A DNA stretch of 64,000 nt from Aeromicrobium marinum DSM 15272 (GTDB taxonomy: Bacteria; Actinomycetota; Actinomycetes; Propionibacteriales; Nocardioidaceae). Below are positions 30,669-39,262 of the stretch, in pieces. The position numbers and the translations under genes were made by a program. The DNA lies in NCBI RefSeq assembly GCF_000160775.2, contig NZ_CM001024.1:62001-126000 (forward strand), written 5' to 3'. Position 1 is the first letter of the stretch; each line of letters begins with the position of its first letter. Below the pieces are notes generated by a model, which was not told the DNA's origin, did not search any database, and saw only the letters and a list, made by a program, of their open reading frames with translations.

Positions 30669-31876
30669 GCCGGGATCCGTTCCACGAGCACCGCGACGCC
30701 GAGGCCGGCGGCCCCGCTGACGGCCGCGACCCCGTACCGTCCGTCGCGGCGCTCGAGCTCCTCCACGCAGCTGCCCACCAGGATCGCGCCGGTCGCGCCG
30801 AACGCATGGCCCATCGCCATGGTCCCCCCGTTCGGGTTCATCCGGTCGGGGCCGGCGTCGAGGTCGCGACGGAAGCGCAGGCAGAGCGCGGAGAAGGCTT
30901 CGGCGAACTCGAACACGTCGATGTCCGCGGGGGTCAGGCCGGCCCGGGCGATCACGGTCTCGACCGCGGTCTGACCGGCGGTGAGCATGAGCACGGGGTT
31001 GACCGAGGTCGACGCCGAGCCGATGATCCGGGCGCGGGGCGCCATGCCGTTGGCAGCGGCCTGCTCGGCGGTGCCGATCAGCAGCAGGGCGGCGCCGTCG
31101 GCCATGGCGGGCGAGGTGCCCACGGTGTGCAGGTGATCGATCGCGGGCACCCGGTCGTACGCGGCCAGCGCGATGGCGTCCTGCCCCGACGCACCCAGCT
31201 CGGCGAACGCCGGCGGCAGCGCGGCCAGACCCTCGGCGGTGGTGTCGGGGCGCACGAGCTCGTCGTGGTCGAGCCCGGGGGAGTCGTCGGTGGCCGGCAG
31301 CGGCACGAGCGAGCGGGCGAAGGCGCCATCGGTACGCGCGCGGGCGGCCTTCTGCTGGGTCTCCAGGCCGTAGGCGTCCAGCTCGTCGCGGCTGAAGCCC
31401 TCGATGGTGGCGTTGAGGTCGGCGGCGATGCCCATGTGCACCGAGCCGATCGTGCGGACGATCTCGGGGTCGTGCCACAGCGGGCCGCGGTCGACGAACA
31501 TCGGCACGTGCGAGACGCTCTCGACCCCGCCGGCGACGGCCAGGCCCAGGTCGCCGCCGCGGATCCGGGCGGCGGTCTGGCCGACCGCGTCGACGCCCGA
31601 CGCGCAGAACCGGTTGATCGTGCCGCCCGGCACGTCGTCACCCCAGCCGGCCAGCAGGGCGGCGGTGCGGGCGATGTTGCTGCCCTGCTCGTCGACCTGC
31701 GACGCGCAGCCCAGGGTGATGTCGTCGACCCGGCTCGGGTCGAGCGAGGTGCGCTCCACCAGGGCCTTCTGCAGGTGGACGACGAGGTCGAGCGGGCTGT
31801 GCGGGTACAGCGATCCGCGGGCACTGGCCTTGCCGCGCGGGGTCCGCACGTAGTCCAGCACGTAGGCGTCGGTCAT
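30665..31876 (-). CDS. thiolase (acetyl-CoA acetyltransferase family), atypical C-terminal motif
   Basis: The 403-residue thiolase has the acylated Cys91 in INRFCASG, a modified second motif FEFAEAFSA (for NEAFA) and His in GHAFGATGA. The usual C-terminal catalytic Cys (C-x-G-G-G-x-G) is replaced: the protein reads AAVSGAAGLGVAVL, so Ser or no residue stands at the second cysteine. Thiolytic activity may therefore be altered. ATG 31876 was chosen over upstream codons because MTDAYVLDYVRTP is the family N-terminus. First gene of the minus-strand operon. Confidence 0.88.
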   Translation of the reverse strand: MTDAYVLDYVRTPRGKASARGSLYPHSPLDLVVHLQKALVERTSLDPSRVDDITLGCASQVDEQGSNIARTAALLAGWGDDVPGGTINRFCASGVDAVGQTAARIRGGDLGLAVAGGVESVSHVPMFVDRGPLWHDPEIVRTIGSVHMGIAADLNATIEGFSRDELDAYGLETQQKAARARTDGAFARSLVPLPATDDSPGLDHDELVRPDTTAEGLAALPPAFAELGASGQDAIALAAYDRVPAIDHLHTVGTSPAMADGAALLLIGTAEQAAANGMAPRARIIGSASTSVNPVLMLTAGQTAVETVIARAGLTPADIDVFEFAEAFSALCLRFRRDLDAGPDRMNPNGGTMAMGHAFGATGAILVGSCVEELERRDGRYGVAAVSGAAGLGVAVLVERIPA

Positions 31877-31973
31877 GGGGTTCCTTAGTTCAACTGGTGG
31901 AGATACTCTGTTAGTTGTAGTACGGTCCGAAGCAAATGACAACCCCCGCCCCGGTGGCGGCACAGGAGTGGTG
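31877..31973. promoter_or_regulatory. divergent promoter region of two thiolase operons
   Basis: About 97 bp separate the divergent thiolase genes. The region is AT-rich (GTTAGTTGTAGTACGG) and includes the short palindrome AGTTCAACT (31887-31895) and two TTAGTT motifs, compatible with a TetR-type operator serving both directions. No exact known operator is identified. Confidence 0.45.
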
Positions 31974-33209
31974 ATGAACGACAACATCTGGGTCCTCGGC
32001 GGCTACCAGAGCGACTTCAGCCGCAACCTGACCCGCGAGGGTCTCGACATGGCCGACCTCGCGACCGAGGTCGTGAACGGCACGTTGGAGGCGTCCTCGC
32101 TGGGCGGCGGCGACATCGGCGTGGTGCACGTGGCCAACGCCTTCGGCCAGCTGTTCACCGGCCAGGGCCAGATGGGCGCGATGCCCGCGACCGTCCATCC
32201 CGACCTGTGGGGCGTGCCCGCCTCCCGCCACGAGGCCGCCTGCGCCTCCGGCAGCATCGCGGTGCTCGCCGCGATGGCCGACCTGCGGGCCGGCCACTAC
32301 GACAGCGCGCTGGTCGTCGGCCTCGAGCTGGAGAAGACCGTGCCCGGCGACACCGCCGCCGCCCACCTGGGCGCTGCGGCGTGGATCGGTCACGAGGGCC
32401 AGGACGCGACGTTCATGTGGCCGTTCATGTTCAGCGAGATCGCCGACGAGTACGACGCCCGCTACGGCCTCGACGAGGTGCACCTGCGCGCGATCGCCCA
32501 GGTCAACTTCGCCAACGCCAGGCGCAACCCGCTGGCGCAGACCCGCGGCTGGGACGTGCCCGACCTCGTCGCCGGGTTCGGCGTCGACGACGCCACCAAC
32601 CCGGTCGTCGAGGGCCGCATCCGCCGGTTCGACTGCAGCCAGGTGACCGACGGCGGCGCCGGCGTGGTGCTCGTCAACGACGCCTGGCTGCGTGACCACC
32701 CCGACGCGGTCGGCCGCGTCACCGCGGTGATCCGCGGGTGGGGCCACCGCACCGTCGGTCTCGGGCTCCAGCAGAAGTTCGACCGCGACGCCGAGAACCC
32801 CTACGTGCTGCCGCACCTGCGCCAGGCCGTGCAGGACGCGTTCGGTCGCGCCGGCACCGACCTCGACGGGCTCGACGCCCTCGAGACACACGACTGCTTC
32901 ACGCCGAGCCAGTACCTGGCCATCGACCACATCGGCCTCACCGGTCCGGGTGAGTCGTGGAAGGCCATCGAGAACGGCGAGACCGAGATGGGCGGCACGC
33001 TGCCGATCAACCCCAGCGGCGGCCTGATCGGCGGCGGCCACCCGGTCGGCGCCAGCGGCGTGCGCATGCTGCTCGACGCGGCCAAGCAGGTCAGCGGCAC
33101 CGCCGGCGACTACCAAGTCGAGGGCGCCACCACGGTCGGCACGCTCAACTTCGGCGGCAGCACGGCCACCACCGTCAGCCTCGTCGTCGGACAGGCGCCG
33201 GCGGCATGA
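31974..33209 (+). CDS. thiolase-family lipid-transfer protein
   Basis: The 411-residue SCP2-thiolase-like protein has Cys90 in HEAACASGSIA, the signature ETHDCFTPSQYLAIDHIGLT and the C-terminal GGGHPVGASGVRMLLDAA. Such proteins carry out acyl-CoA thiolysis or act as KasIII-like lipid carriers in sterol and aromatic side-chain degradation. ATG 31974 follows AGGAG. It is the first gene of the plus-strand operon that includes the oxygenase and ligase. Confidence 0.88.
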   Translation: MNDNIWVLGGYQSDFSRNLTREGLDMADLATEVVNGTLEASSLGGGDIGVVHVANAFGQLFTGQGQMGAMPATVHPDLWGVPASRHEAACASGSIAVLAAMADLRAGHYDSALVVGLELEKTVPGDTAAAHLGAAAWIGHEGQDATFMWPFMFSEIADEYDARYGLDEVHLRAIAQVNFANARRNPLAQTRGWDVPDLVAGFGVDDATNPVVEGRIRRFDCSQVTDGGAGVVLVNDAWLRDHPDAVGRVTAVIRGWGHRTVGLGLQQKFDRDAENPYVLPHLRQAVQDAFGRAGTDLDGLDALETHDCFTPSQYLAIDHIGLTGPGESWKAIENGETEMGGTLPINPSGGLIGGGHPVGASGVRMLLDAAKQVSGTAGDYQVEGATTVGTLNFGGSTATTVSLVVGQAPAA

Positions 33210-33242
33210 CCCTCATCCACCTCCCCCTGAAGGCGGTCCCCC

Positions 33243-34760
33243 ATGGACGTTGACGTCGTCGGTCGCATCCTCTCCACGCTCCCCGAGGACGACGACCACC
33301 CCTACCGCACCGGTCCGTGGCAGCCGCAGACCACCGAGTGGAAGGCCGACGACCTCGAGGTCGTGCAGGGCGAGATCCCGGCCGACCTCGACGGCGTCTA
33401 CCTGCGCAACACCGAGAACCCCGTGCACCCCTCGCTGAAGAACTACCACCCGTTCGACGGCGACGGCATGCTGCACGTCGTCGGGTTCCGCGACGGCTCC
33501 GCCTTCTACCGAAACCGGTTCATCCGCACCGACGGCCTGGCCGCCGAGGCCGAGGCCGGGGGCCCGCTGTGGGCCGGCTTGGCCGAGCCGCCGAAGCTCG
33601 CCCTGCGCGAGGACGGCTGGGGGTCGCGCACCCGCATGAAGGACGCGTCGAGCACCGACGTCATCGTGCACCGCGGCACCGCGCTCACCAGCTTCTACCA
33701 GTGCGGCGACCTGTACCGGGTCGACCCGATGAGCGCCGAGACCCTGGGCAAGGAGTCCTGGGGCGGCGCGTTCCCGTCCGACTGGGGCGTCTCGGCACAC
33801 CCCAAGGTCGACGACCGCACCGGCGAGATGCTGTTCTTCAACTACAGCAAGGAGGCGCCGTACATGCACTACGGCGTCGTCGACGACACCAACACGCTCA
33901 CTCACTACGTCGACGTGCCGCTGCCGGGCCCGCGCCTGCCGCACGACATGGCGTTCACCGAGAACTACGCGATCCTCAACGACTGCCCGCTGTTCTGGGA
34001 CGAGGAGCTGTTGAAGAAGGACGCGCACGTGGCGCGGTTCCGCCCCGACCTGCCGACCCGGTTCGCCGTCATCCCCCGCAAGGGCGAGACCAAGGACATC
34101 CGCTGGTTCGAGGCCGAGTCGACCTACGTGCTGCACTTCGTCAACGCCTACGAGGACGGCGACGAGATCGTGCTCGACGGCTTCTTCCAGGCCGACCCGG
34201 AGCCGGCCGACAACGGCATGGGCGACCAGTGGCAGCGCGCCTTCCGGTTCCTGGCGCTCGACCGCATGCAGTCGCGGCTGCACCGGTGGCGGCTCAACCT
34301 CGTGACCGGTCTGGTCAAGGAGGAGCAGCTGAGCGACAGCATCACCGAGTTCGGTGTGATGAACGGCGCCTACACCGGTGGCGAGTACCGCTACGCCTAC
34401 GCCGCCACCGGCAAGCCCTCGTGGTTCCTGTTCGACGGCCTGGTCAAGCACGACCTCAAGGACGGCACCGAGGAGCGGTTCGGCTTCGGCGACGGCGTCT
34501 ACGGCAGCGAGACCGCCATGGCCCCGCGCATCGGCGCCACCGGTGAGGACGACGGCTACCTGATCACGCTCACGACCGACATGAACCAGGACGCCTCGTT
34601 CTGCGTCGTCCTCGATGCCGCCCGGGTGTCCGACGGTCCGGTGTGCACGTTGCGCCTGCCCGAGCGGATCTCCAGCGGCACACACGCCACGTGGGCGCCC
34701 GGTGCGGACCTGCGCCGCTGGCAGACCGCCGACACGGCCGCGGACGCGATCGGCCTGTGA
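33243..34760 (+). CDS. carotenoid-oxygenase-family dioxygenase
   Basis: The 505-residue protein is of the RPE65/carotenoid-cleavage/lignostilbene dioxygenase family. The four iron-binding histidines are visible in VSAHPKVDD, RLPHDMAFT, VLHFVNAYE and GTHATWAPGA, and the start of the beta-propeller is typical (EIPADLDGVYLRNTENPVHP). It cleaves a conjugated C=C bond with O2 in carotenoids, stilbenes or phenylpropenoids. The neighbouring acyl-CoA ligase and thiolase fit the stilbene/isoeugenol or terpenoid catabolism roles better than pigment synthesis (inference). Confidence 0.92.
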   Translation: MDVDVVGRILSTLPEDDDHPYRTGPWQPQTTEWKADDLEVVQGEIPADLDGVYLRNTENPVHPSLKNYHPFDGDGMLHVVGFRDGSAFYRNRFIRTDGLAAEAEAGGPLWAGLAEPPKLALREDGWGSRTRMKDASSTDVIVHRGTALTSFYQCGDLYRVDPMSAETLGKESWGGAFPSDWGVSAHPKVDDRTGEMLFFNYSKEAPYMHYGVVDDTNTLTHYVDVPLPGPRLPHDMAFTENYAILNDCPLFWDEELLKKDAHVARFRPDLPTRFAVIPRKGETKDIRWFEAESTYVLHFVNAYEDGDEIVLDGFFQADPEPADNGMGDQWQRAFRFLALDRMQSRLHRWRLNLVTGLVKEEQLSDSITEFGVMNGAYTGGEYRYAYAATGKPSWFLFDGLVKHDLKDGTEERFGFGDGVYGSETAMAPRIGATGEDDGYLITLTTDMNQDASFCVVLDAARVSDGPVCTLRLPERISSGTHATWAPGADLRRWQTADTAADAIGL

Positions 34761-34770
34761 GGTCCACTTC

Positions 34771-35787
34771 GTGACTCTCGACCTCGACGGCGGGTCGGCC
34801 GAGCTGGCGACCCACCCGACCCGGCTGGAGCCCGGCGCCACCAACGCGGTGGGCCGGATGCTCGGCCTGCTCGGCGACGAGTGGACCCTGCTGATCCTGC
34901 GGCAGGCGCTGCAGGGGGTGGGCCGGTTCGGGCAGCTGATGGACGCCCTGCCGATCTCCAACTCGGTGCTCACCGGCCGGCTCAACCTGCTCGTGCGCGA
35001 GGGCCTGCTGCGGCGGAACGTCTACCAGACCAACCCGCTGCGGGCCGAGTACGTCGTCACCCCCCGGAGCCGGGCCCTGTGGCCGTTCATGCTGGCCATC
35101 TGGGAGTGGGAGCGCCAGTGGGTGCAGGACCACGCCGACGGTCTGCCCGCCATGCACCACGACACCTGCGGGCACGACTTCTCGCCGCTGATGAGCTGCG
35201 GCGGGTGCGGCAAGGCCGTCGAGGCCAAGGACGTCGCCGCCGAGTGGGGCCCCAGCGGTGCGTGGTCGCGCTCGGTGCCGGAGTCGGCCACCCGCCGGCG
35301 TTCCGACGCCGAGGTCGTGCGGTCCACCGCCGGCCTGTTTCCAGAAACCATGATGATCTTCGGCAACCGGTGGGCCTCGGCCCTGCTGGGTGCGGCCTTC
35401 CGCGGCGTCACCCGGTTCTCGGACTTCGAGGCCAACCTGGCCGCCCCGCCGACCCTCGTGGCCGACCGGCTGCGCGCCTTCTGCGCCATCGGCGTGCTGT
35501 CGGCGACGCAGAACGACCGCCGCCCCGACTGGGTCGAGTACCGCCTGACCGCCAAGGGCCGCGCCTTCTACCCCGTCGTCGCCGCGTCGCTGCAGTGGGC
35601 TGAGGACTGGTTCGTCGCCCCCGAGGGCCCGGCCCTGGTGCAGGTGCACCGCGCGTGCGACGAGCCGTTCGTGGCGACGTTCCGTTGCGACCAGTGCCAC
35701 GAGGTGCTGCACGGCCACGAGATCTCCATCGTCCCCCGCGAGGAGCCGGGCGACGACACCCCATCCCGTCGAGAGGACCCCCGATGA
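34771..35787 (+). CDS. double HxlR-type winged-helix regulator
   Basis: The 338-residue protein from GTG 34771 contains two HxlR domains in tandem. The first (about 25-120) reads MLGLLGDEWTLLILRQALQG ... GQLMDALPISNSVLTGRLNL; the second (about 190-290) reads MIFGNRWASALLGAAFRGVT ... VADRLRAFCAIGVL. Each is followed by a Cys cluster (CGHDFSPLMSCGGCGKAV and CDEPFVATFRCDQCHEVLHG) that could bind zinc. HxlR proteins usually work as dimers, so the fusion is a built-in dimer. Its place within the operon suggests it regulates oxygenase/ligase expression. Confidence 0.9.
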   Translation: MTLDLDGGSAELATHPTRLEPGATNAVGRMLGLLGDEWTLLILRQALQGVGRFGQLMDALPISNSVLTGRLNLLVREGLLRRNVYQTNPLRAEYVVTPRSRALWPFMLAIWEWERQWVQDHADGLPAMHHDTCGHDFSPLMSCGGCGKAVEAKDVAAEWGPSGAWSRSVPESATRRRSDAEVVRSTAGLFPETMMIFGNRWASALLGAAFRGVTRFSDFEANLAAPPTLVADRLRAFCAIGVLSATQNDRRPDWVEYRLTAKGRAFYPVVAASLQWAEDWFVAPEGPALVQVHRACDEPFVATFRCDQCHEVLHGHEISIVPREEPGDDTPSRREDPR

Positions 35788-37343
35788 GCAACCACACCCT
35801 GGCCGACGTGATCCGCGCGAGCGCCGCCGCCCACCCCGACTCCGCCGCGATCGTCGGCGAGGGCCGCAGCGTCACCTACGCCGAGCTGTCCGACCGCTCC
35901 AGCGCGATCGCCGGCGGCCTGGTGGCGTGGGGCCTGCAGCCCGGCGACCGCGTCGCCTACCTGGCCCGCAACGCCACGGAGTACTGGGAACTGTTCTTCG
36001 CCACGGCCAAGGCCGGCCTGGCGGTCGTGCCGCTGAACTTCCGGCTGTCGGCCGACGAGGTCACCTGGATCCTGGGCGACTGCGAGCCCGCCGCGATCCT
36101 CGCCGAGGACCACCTGACGCACCTGCTGCCGGCCGACTGGGCCGGCCACAAGCTCGTGTTCAACCAGACCGGTGAGCCCGAGGCTCCCGAGGGCTGGGAG
36201 CCGTTCGAGCGGTGGCTCGCGGCGCAGCCGGTCGAGGACCCCAAGCGTGACCTCGGCGGCGACGCGCTCGCGTGCCTGATGTACTCCTCCGGCACCACCG
36301 GCCGGCCCAAGGGCGTGACCACCACGGTGGCCGGGTTCCTGTGGGCGGTCGACGCGTTCGGCGCGATGTTCGACGTGTCACCCGCCTCGGTGAGCCTCGT
36401 GCCCACGCCGTACTACCACATCGCCGCGGGCGGCTGGTCGCTCATCGCGCTGGCCGCGGGCGGCACGATCGTGCAGTTCACCGAGGTCACCCCGGCCAAC
36501 ATGCTGGGTCTGCTGGTGGGCCACAAGGCGACCCACGTGATCATGGTGCCGACGGTGATGCAGCTGTTCATCACCAGCCCGGAGGCGTCGGCCGCCGACT
36601 ACTCCAGCGTCGAGCACGTCGTCTACGGCGGCTCCCCGATCTCCGAGACCGTGATGCTCGGCGCGCAGCGGGTGTTCGGCGCGCAGCTGTCGCAGAGCTA
36701 TGGCCTCACCGAGACCATCGGCGTCACCACGTTCCTGCGGCCCGAGGACCACGTGGTCGGGCCCGACAGCAAGCTGCGCTCGGCCGGTCGTGCCGTGCCC
36801 GGGCTCGAGGTCGCCGTGATGGACCCCGACACCGGCGAGACCTGTGCCCCCGGCGTGGTGGGCGAGATCGTGACCCGCGGCCCCGGCGTGACGAAGGCCT
36901 ACTGGCGCAACCCCGAGGCCACCGAGCAGGCGTTCTGGCCGGGCGGCTGGTTCCGCACCGGCGACGCCGGCTCGATGGACGAGCAGGGGTACGTGTTCCT
37001 CAAGGACCGCATCAAGGACCTGTTGATGAGCGGCGGCGAGAACATCTACCCCGCCGAGGTCGAGAACGCGATCATGGCGCACCCCGCGGTGCAGGAGGTC
37101 GCCGTCATCGGCGTGCCGTCCGAGAAGTGGGGCGAGACCCCGCTGGCGGTGGTGGTGCCGAAGCAGGGCGAGTCCGTCGACGCCGACGAGCTCATCGCCT
37201 TCACCCGTGAGCGGTTGGCGCACTTCAAGTGCCCGACGGCCGTCGAGGTGATCGAACAGCTGCCCCGGAACCCTTCCGGGAAGGTGCTCAAGCGTGAGCT
37301 GCGTGCTCCGTTCTGGGCTGGACACGACAGGAGTATCGGATGA
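35784..37343 (+). CDS. AMP-binding acyl-CoA ligase
   Basis: The 519-residue ANL-family adenylating enzyme has P-loop YSSGTTGRPKGV, the aromatic/acid pocket segment SQSYGLTETIG, YWRNPEATEQAFWPGGWFRT then GDAG, and the C-terminal Lys motif PRNPSGKVLKRELR. It activates a carboxylic acid to acyl-CoA; the product may derive from the adjacent oxygenase. The ATG overlaps the stop of the regulator (ATGA). Confidence 0.92.
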   Translation: MSNHTLADVIRASAAAHPDSAAIVGEGRSVTYAELSDRSSAIAGGLVAWGLQPGDRVAYLARNATEYWELFFATAKAGLAVVPLNFRLSADEVTWILGDCEPAAILAEDHLTHLLPADWAGHKLVFNQTGEPEAPEGWEPFERWLAAQPVEDPKRDLGGDALACLMYSSGTTGRPKGVTTTVAGFLWAVDAFGAMFDVSPASVSLVPTPYYHIAAGGWSLIALAAGGTIVQFTEVTPANMLGLLVGHKATHVIMVPTVMQLFITSPEASAADYSSVEHVVYGGSPISETVMLGAQRVFGAQLSQSYGLTETIGVTTFLRPEDHVVGPDSKLRSAGRAVPGLEVAVMDPDTGETCAPGVVGEIVTRGPGVTKAYWRNPEATEQAFWPGGWFRTGDAGSMDEQGYVFLKDRIKDLLMSGGENIYPAEVENAIMAHPAVQEVAVIGVPSEKWGETPLAVVVPKQGESVDADELIAFTRERLAHFKCPTAVEVIEQLPRNPSGKVLKRELRAPFWAGHDRSIG

Positions 37344-38056
37344 AGCACGGAACGTTCCCCATCATTCGTCAGGTCATCATCGGCGCCGGTGACATGGAGG
37401 TCGCCAGCAAGGAGCTGCGCGAGGCCTTCGGGCTCGCGAAGGGCTTCGCCGACCCCCTGCTGGAGGACATCGGCATGGACGACGAGACCTTCCGGGTCGG
37501 CGCCGAGGTGCACCTGGAGCTGGTCGGCGCGCTGAAGCCCGAGGCCCCGATCGCCGCGTGGACCGCGAAGGTCGGCGGCGGTGGCGGCTACGGCCTGGCC
37601 ATCCAGGTCAGCGACCTCGCGCCCTTCCTCGCCAACGCCGAGAAGCTCGGTGTCCGCAAGATCGAGGACCTCGAGGTCTACGGTCACCGCATCGTGCAGC
37701 TGCACCCGGCCGACCTCGGTCTGCTGATCGAGCTCGACGAGATTGCCGACCCGGGCAAGTGGTTCTGGGACGACGTCGACGCCGAGAAGTCCGAGAACCC
37801 GGTCATCGACGACGTGCTCGCGGTCGAGGTCAGCTCGGCCGATCCCGACGCCCAGGCGGCCAAGATGGCGGCCCTGTTCGGTGTCGAGCTGCAGTCGGTC
37901 GACGGCAGGCCCCAGATCTCCATCGGTGAGCGCACCATGCGGTTCGTCGCCGGCGACCAGAAGATGATGACCGGCTGCGACGTCCAGGTCGCATCGGGCG
38001 CCCAGCCCGCCGAGCGTTCGGTGACCGTCAGCGGAGTGACCTTCACCCTGGTGTGA
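37340..38056 (+). CDS. VOC (glyoxalase/dioxygenase superfamily) protein
   Basis: The 238-residue protein has two vicinal-oxygen-chelate-like halves: FPIIRQVIIGAGDMEVASKE ... EVHLELVGAL and VLAVEVSSADPDAQAAKMAA. Candidate metal residues (His in AEVHLE, Glu in LLIELDE) are present but not decisive. It ends the catabolic operon and is coupled by an ATGA overlap to the ligase. It may be an isomerase or a non-catalytic binding protein. Confidence 0.82.
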   Translation: MKHGTFPIIRQVIIGAGDMEVASKELREAFGLAKGFADPLLEDIGMDDETFRVGAEVHLELVGALKPEAPIAAWTAKVGGGGGYGLAIQVSDLAPFLANAEKLGVRKIEDLEVYGHRIVQLHPADLGLLIELDEIADPGKWFWDDVDAEKSENPVIDDVLAVEVSSADPDAQAAKMAALFGVELQSVDGRPQISIGERTMRFVAGDQKMMTGCDVQVASGAQPAERSVTVSGVTFTLV

Positions 38057-38067
38057 GGCCCGACGCG

Positions 38068-38101
38068 AACCGCCGGCGACCGGTCACGGTCGCCGGCGGT
38101 T
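38068..38101 (+). terminator. strong hairpin terminator
   Basis: A perfect 14-bp stem (38068-38081 with 38088-38101) with a 6-nt loop lies 12 bp after the VOC stop and is followed by TTGTGTGTG. It separates the convergent VOC and XRE genes and may terminate in both directions. Confidence 0.75.
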
Positions 38102-38132
38102 GTGTGTGCGGGCTATCAGTGAGCCTTCACGG

Positions 38133-38417
38133 TCAGTCGCCCTGATGGAGTGCGGCGAACACCGAATCGAGCACGGCCAACGATGCCTGCTGCGGACCGC
38201 CCACGTGGGGTGACGAGGTGCTCGCCAAGGCAAGTTCGAGTGCTGCCAGCGCGGCCAGTGCCTTGCCGATCTCGATACGGGGATGGCCCTGTTCGATGCG
38301 AATGACGGTGTCGCGCGAGATGTACGCCAGATCGGCCAGGTCGGCTTGGGTGAGTCCGCGCTCCCGACGGGAGTTGCGGACGAGGGTGCCGAGATCGGCT
38401 GGAGTGACGATGTCCAC
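38133..38417 (-). CDS. HipB-like XRE regulator (orphan)
   Basis: The 94-residue protein from GTG 38417 (ribosome binding site AGAGGA) has an XRE helix-turn-helix, LGTLVRNSRRERGLTQADLA then DLAYISRDTVIRIEQGHPRI, followed by a helical C-terminus, as in HipB or other TA-type antitoxins. No hipA or other toxin gene follows it. Two 18-bp direct repeats at 38432-38475 lie directly upstream and are likely its operators. Confidence 0.85.
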   Translation of the reverse strand: MDIVTPADLGTLVRNSRRERGLTQADLADLAYISRDTVIRIEQGHPRIEIGKALAALAALELALASTSSPHVGGPQQASLAVLDSVFAALHQGD

Positions 38418-38431
38418 GGCTGGTTCCTCTG

Positions 38432-38475
38432 AAGTAGCAGTACTCCGACTTTCAAAAAAGTAGCAGTACTCCGAC
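38432..38475 (-). promoter_or_regulatory. tandem 18-bp operator repeats
   Basis: Two identical 18-bp copies (38432-38449 and 38458-38475, AAGTAGCAGTACTCCGAC on the plus strand) are spaced 26 bp start to start, the first 14 bp from the GTG start of the XRE gene. The spacing places two dimers on nearby faces of the helix and suits autorepression. Confidence 0.75.
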
Positions 38476-38514
38476 ACGATCTGAACTTGCACCACGCCGA
38501 CCGGTCTGTTCTCG

Positions 38515-39258
38515 CTAGGAGGGGCGAGCAGCGGCCGCAGTGAGCAGTTCCGCGACGAGGTCAAGGTCGTCAGCCGTGACATCCCCTCCACCGACCCGGT
38601 GAATCGACCGCAGTGCCTGCTGCTTCTTGCGGGCGAACCACAGGTCGACGTGGAGCGCGATGTCCTGAGCGATCGCCTCGTCGACGCCGCCGAGCTGAGC
38701 CAGCGCGACTGGCCTCGTGGCACTGTCGAACGTCAGACGCACGATGTCGAGCAGGTCGGTGCCTTGCTTGTCGGCCGATCGGTTCATCACCGCTTGGAGC
38801 TTCATGGCGACCAGCGGTCCAGGCTCGGCCACCGGGGTTGTCACCTCGACAGCATCGCCGCGTGTTCGCTCGACCACGATCGTCAGATCGGTCGCGGTGT
38901 CATGGGCCCAGGCGTGTGCTGAGGCGTGCAGTCGGTCGCCGGGATCATCGCTCGGCTGATCGAGTTCGACCTGCCGCACGGGGAGCACGTCTACCCTCAC
39001 CTTCCCGTGCGCGGTAGGGAGAAGGACCGCCGACGGTTCAACAGCCTCCGTCCCGATGGCTGCTCTCAACACGTCGAGCTGCGGCGACCCACCCATCCGG
39101 CGGTCCACGACATCGAGGTCGACCGTCGCGCGGTAGGGGGTCAACAGACGGGACAGCACGGCCAGCCCACCGACAACGACCGGCGGCTGGCCGATGAGCG
39201 CGCGCACCTCGATCACACCCTGCACGACCGGTGCCATCGCTTCGCCGATGAAGCTCAC
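38515..39258 (-). CDS. AbiEii-like nucleotidyltransferase toxin
   Basis: The product of about 247 residues has the AbiEii/AbiGii-type nucleotidyltransferase N-terminus: VVVGGLAVLSRLLTPYRATV then DLDVV, with the GG/S and D-x-D arrangement, and downstream GPLVAMKLQAVMNRSADKQG then TDLLDI, the conserved K-x-x-A...R...K-D-x-x-D segment of that family. Such toxins modify tRNA. It is joined to the AbiEi-like gene with a 4-bp gap. The start is uncertain: GTG 39258 used here, GTG 39273 or ATG 39237 possible. Confidence 0.8.
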   Translation of the reverse strand: MSFIGEAMAPVVQGVIEVRALIGQPPVVVGGLAVLSRLLTPYRATVDLDVVDRRMGGSPQLDVLRAAIGTEAVEPSAVLLPTAHGKVRVDVLPVRQVELDQPSDDPGDRLHASAHAWAHDTATDLTIVVERTRGDAVEVTTPVAEPGPLVAMKLQAVMNRSADKQGTDLLDIVRLTFDSATRPVALAQLGGVDEAIAQDIALHVDLWFARKKQQALRSIHRVGGGDVTADDLDLVAELLTAAAARPS

Positions 39259-39262
39259 CCGG

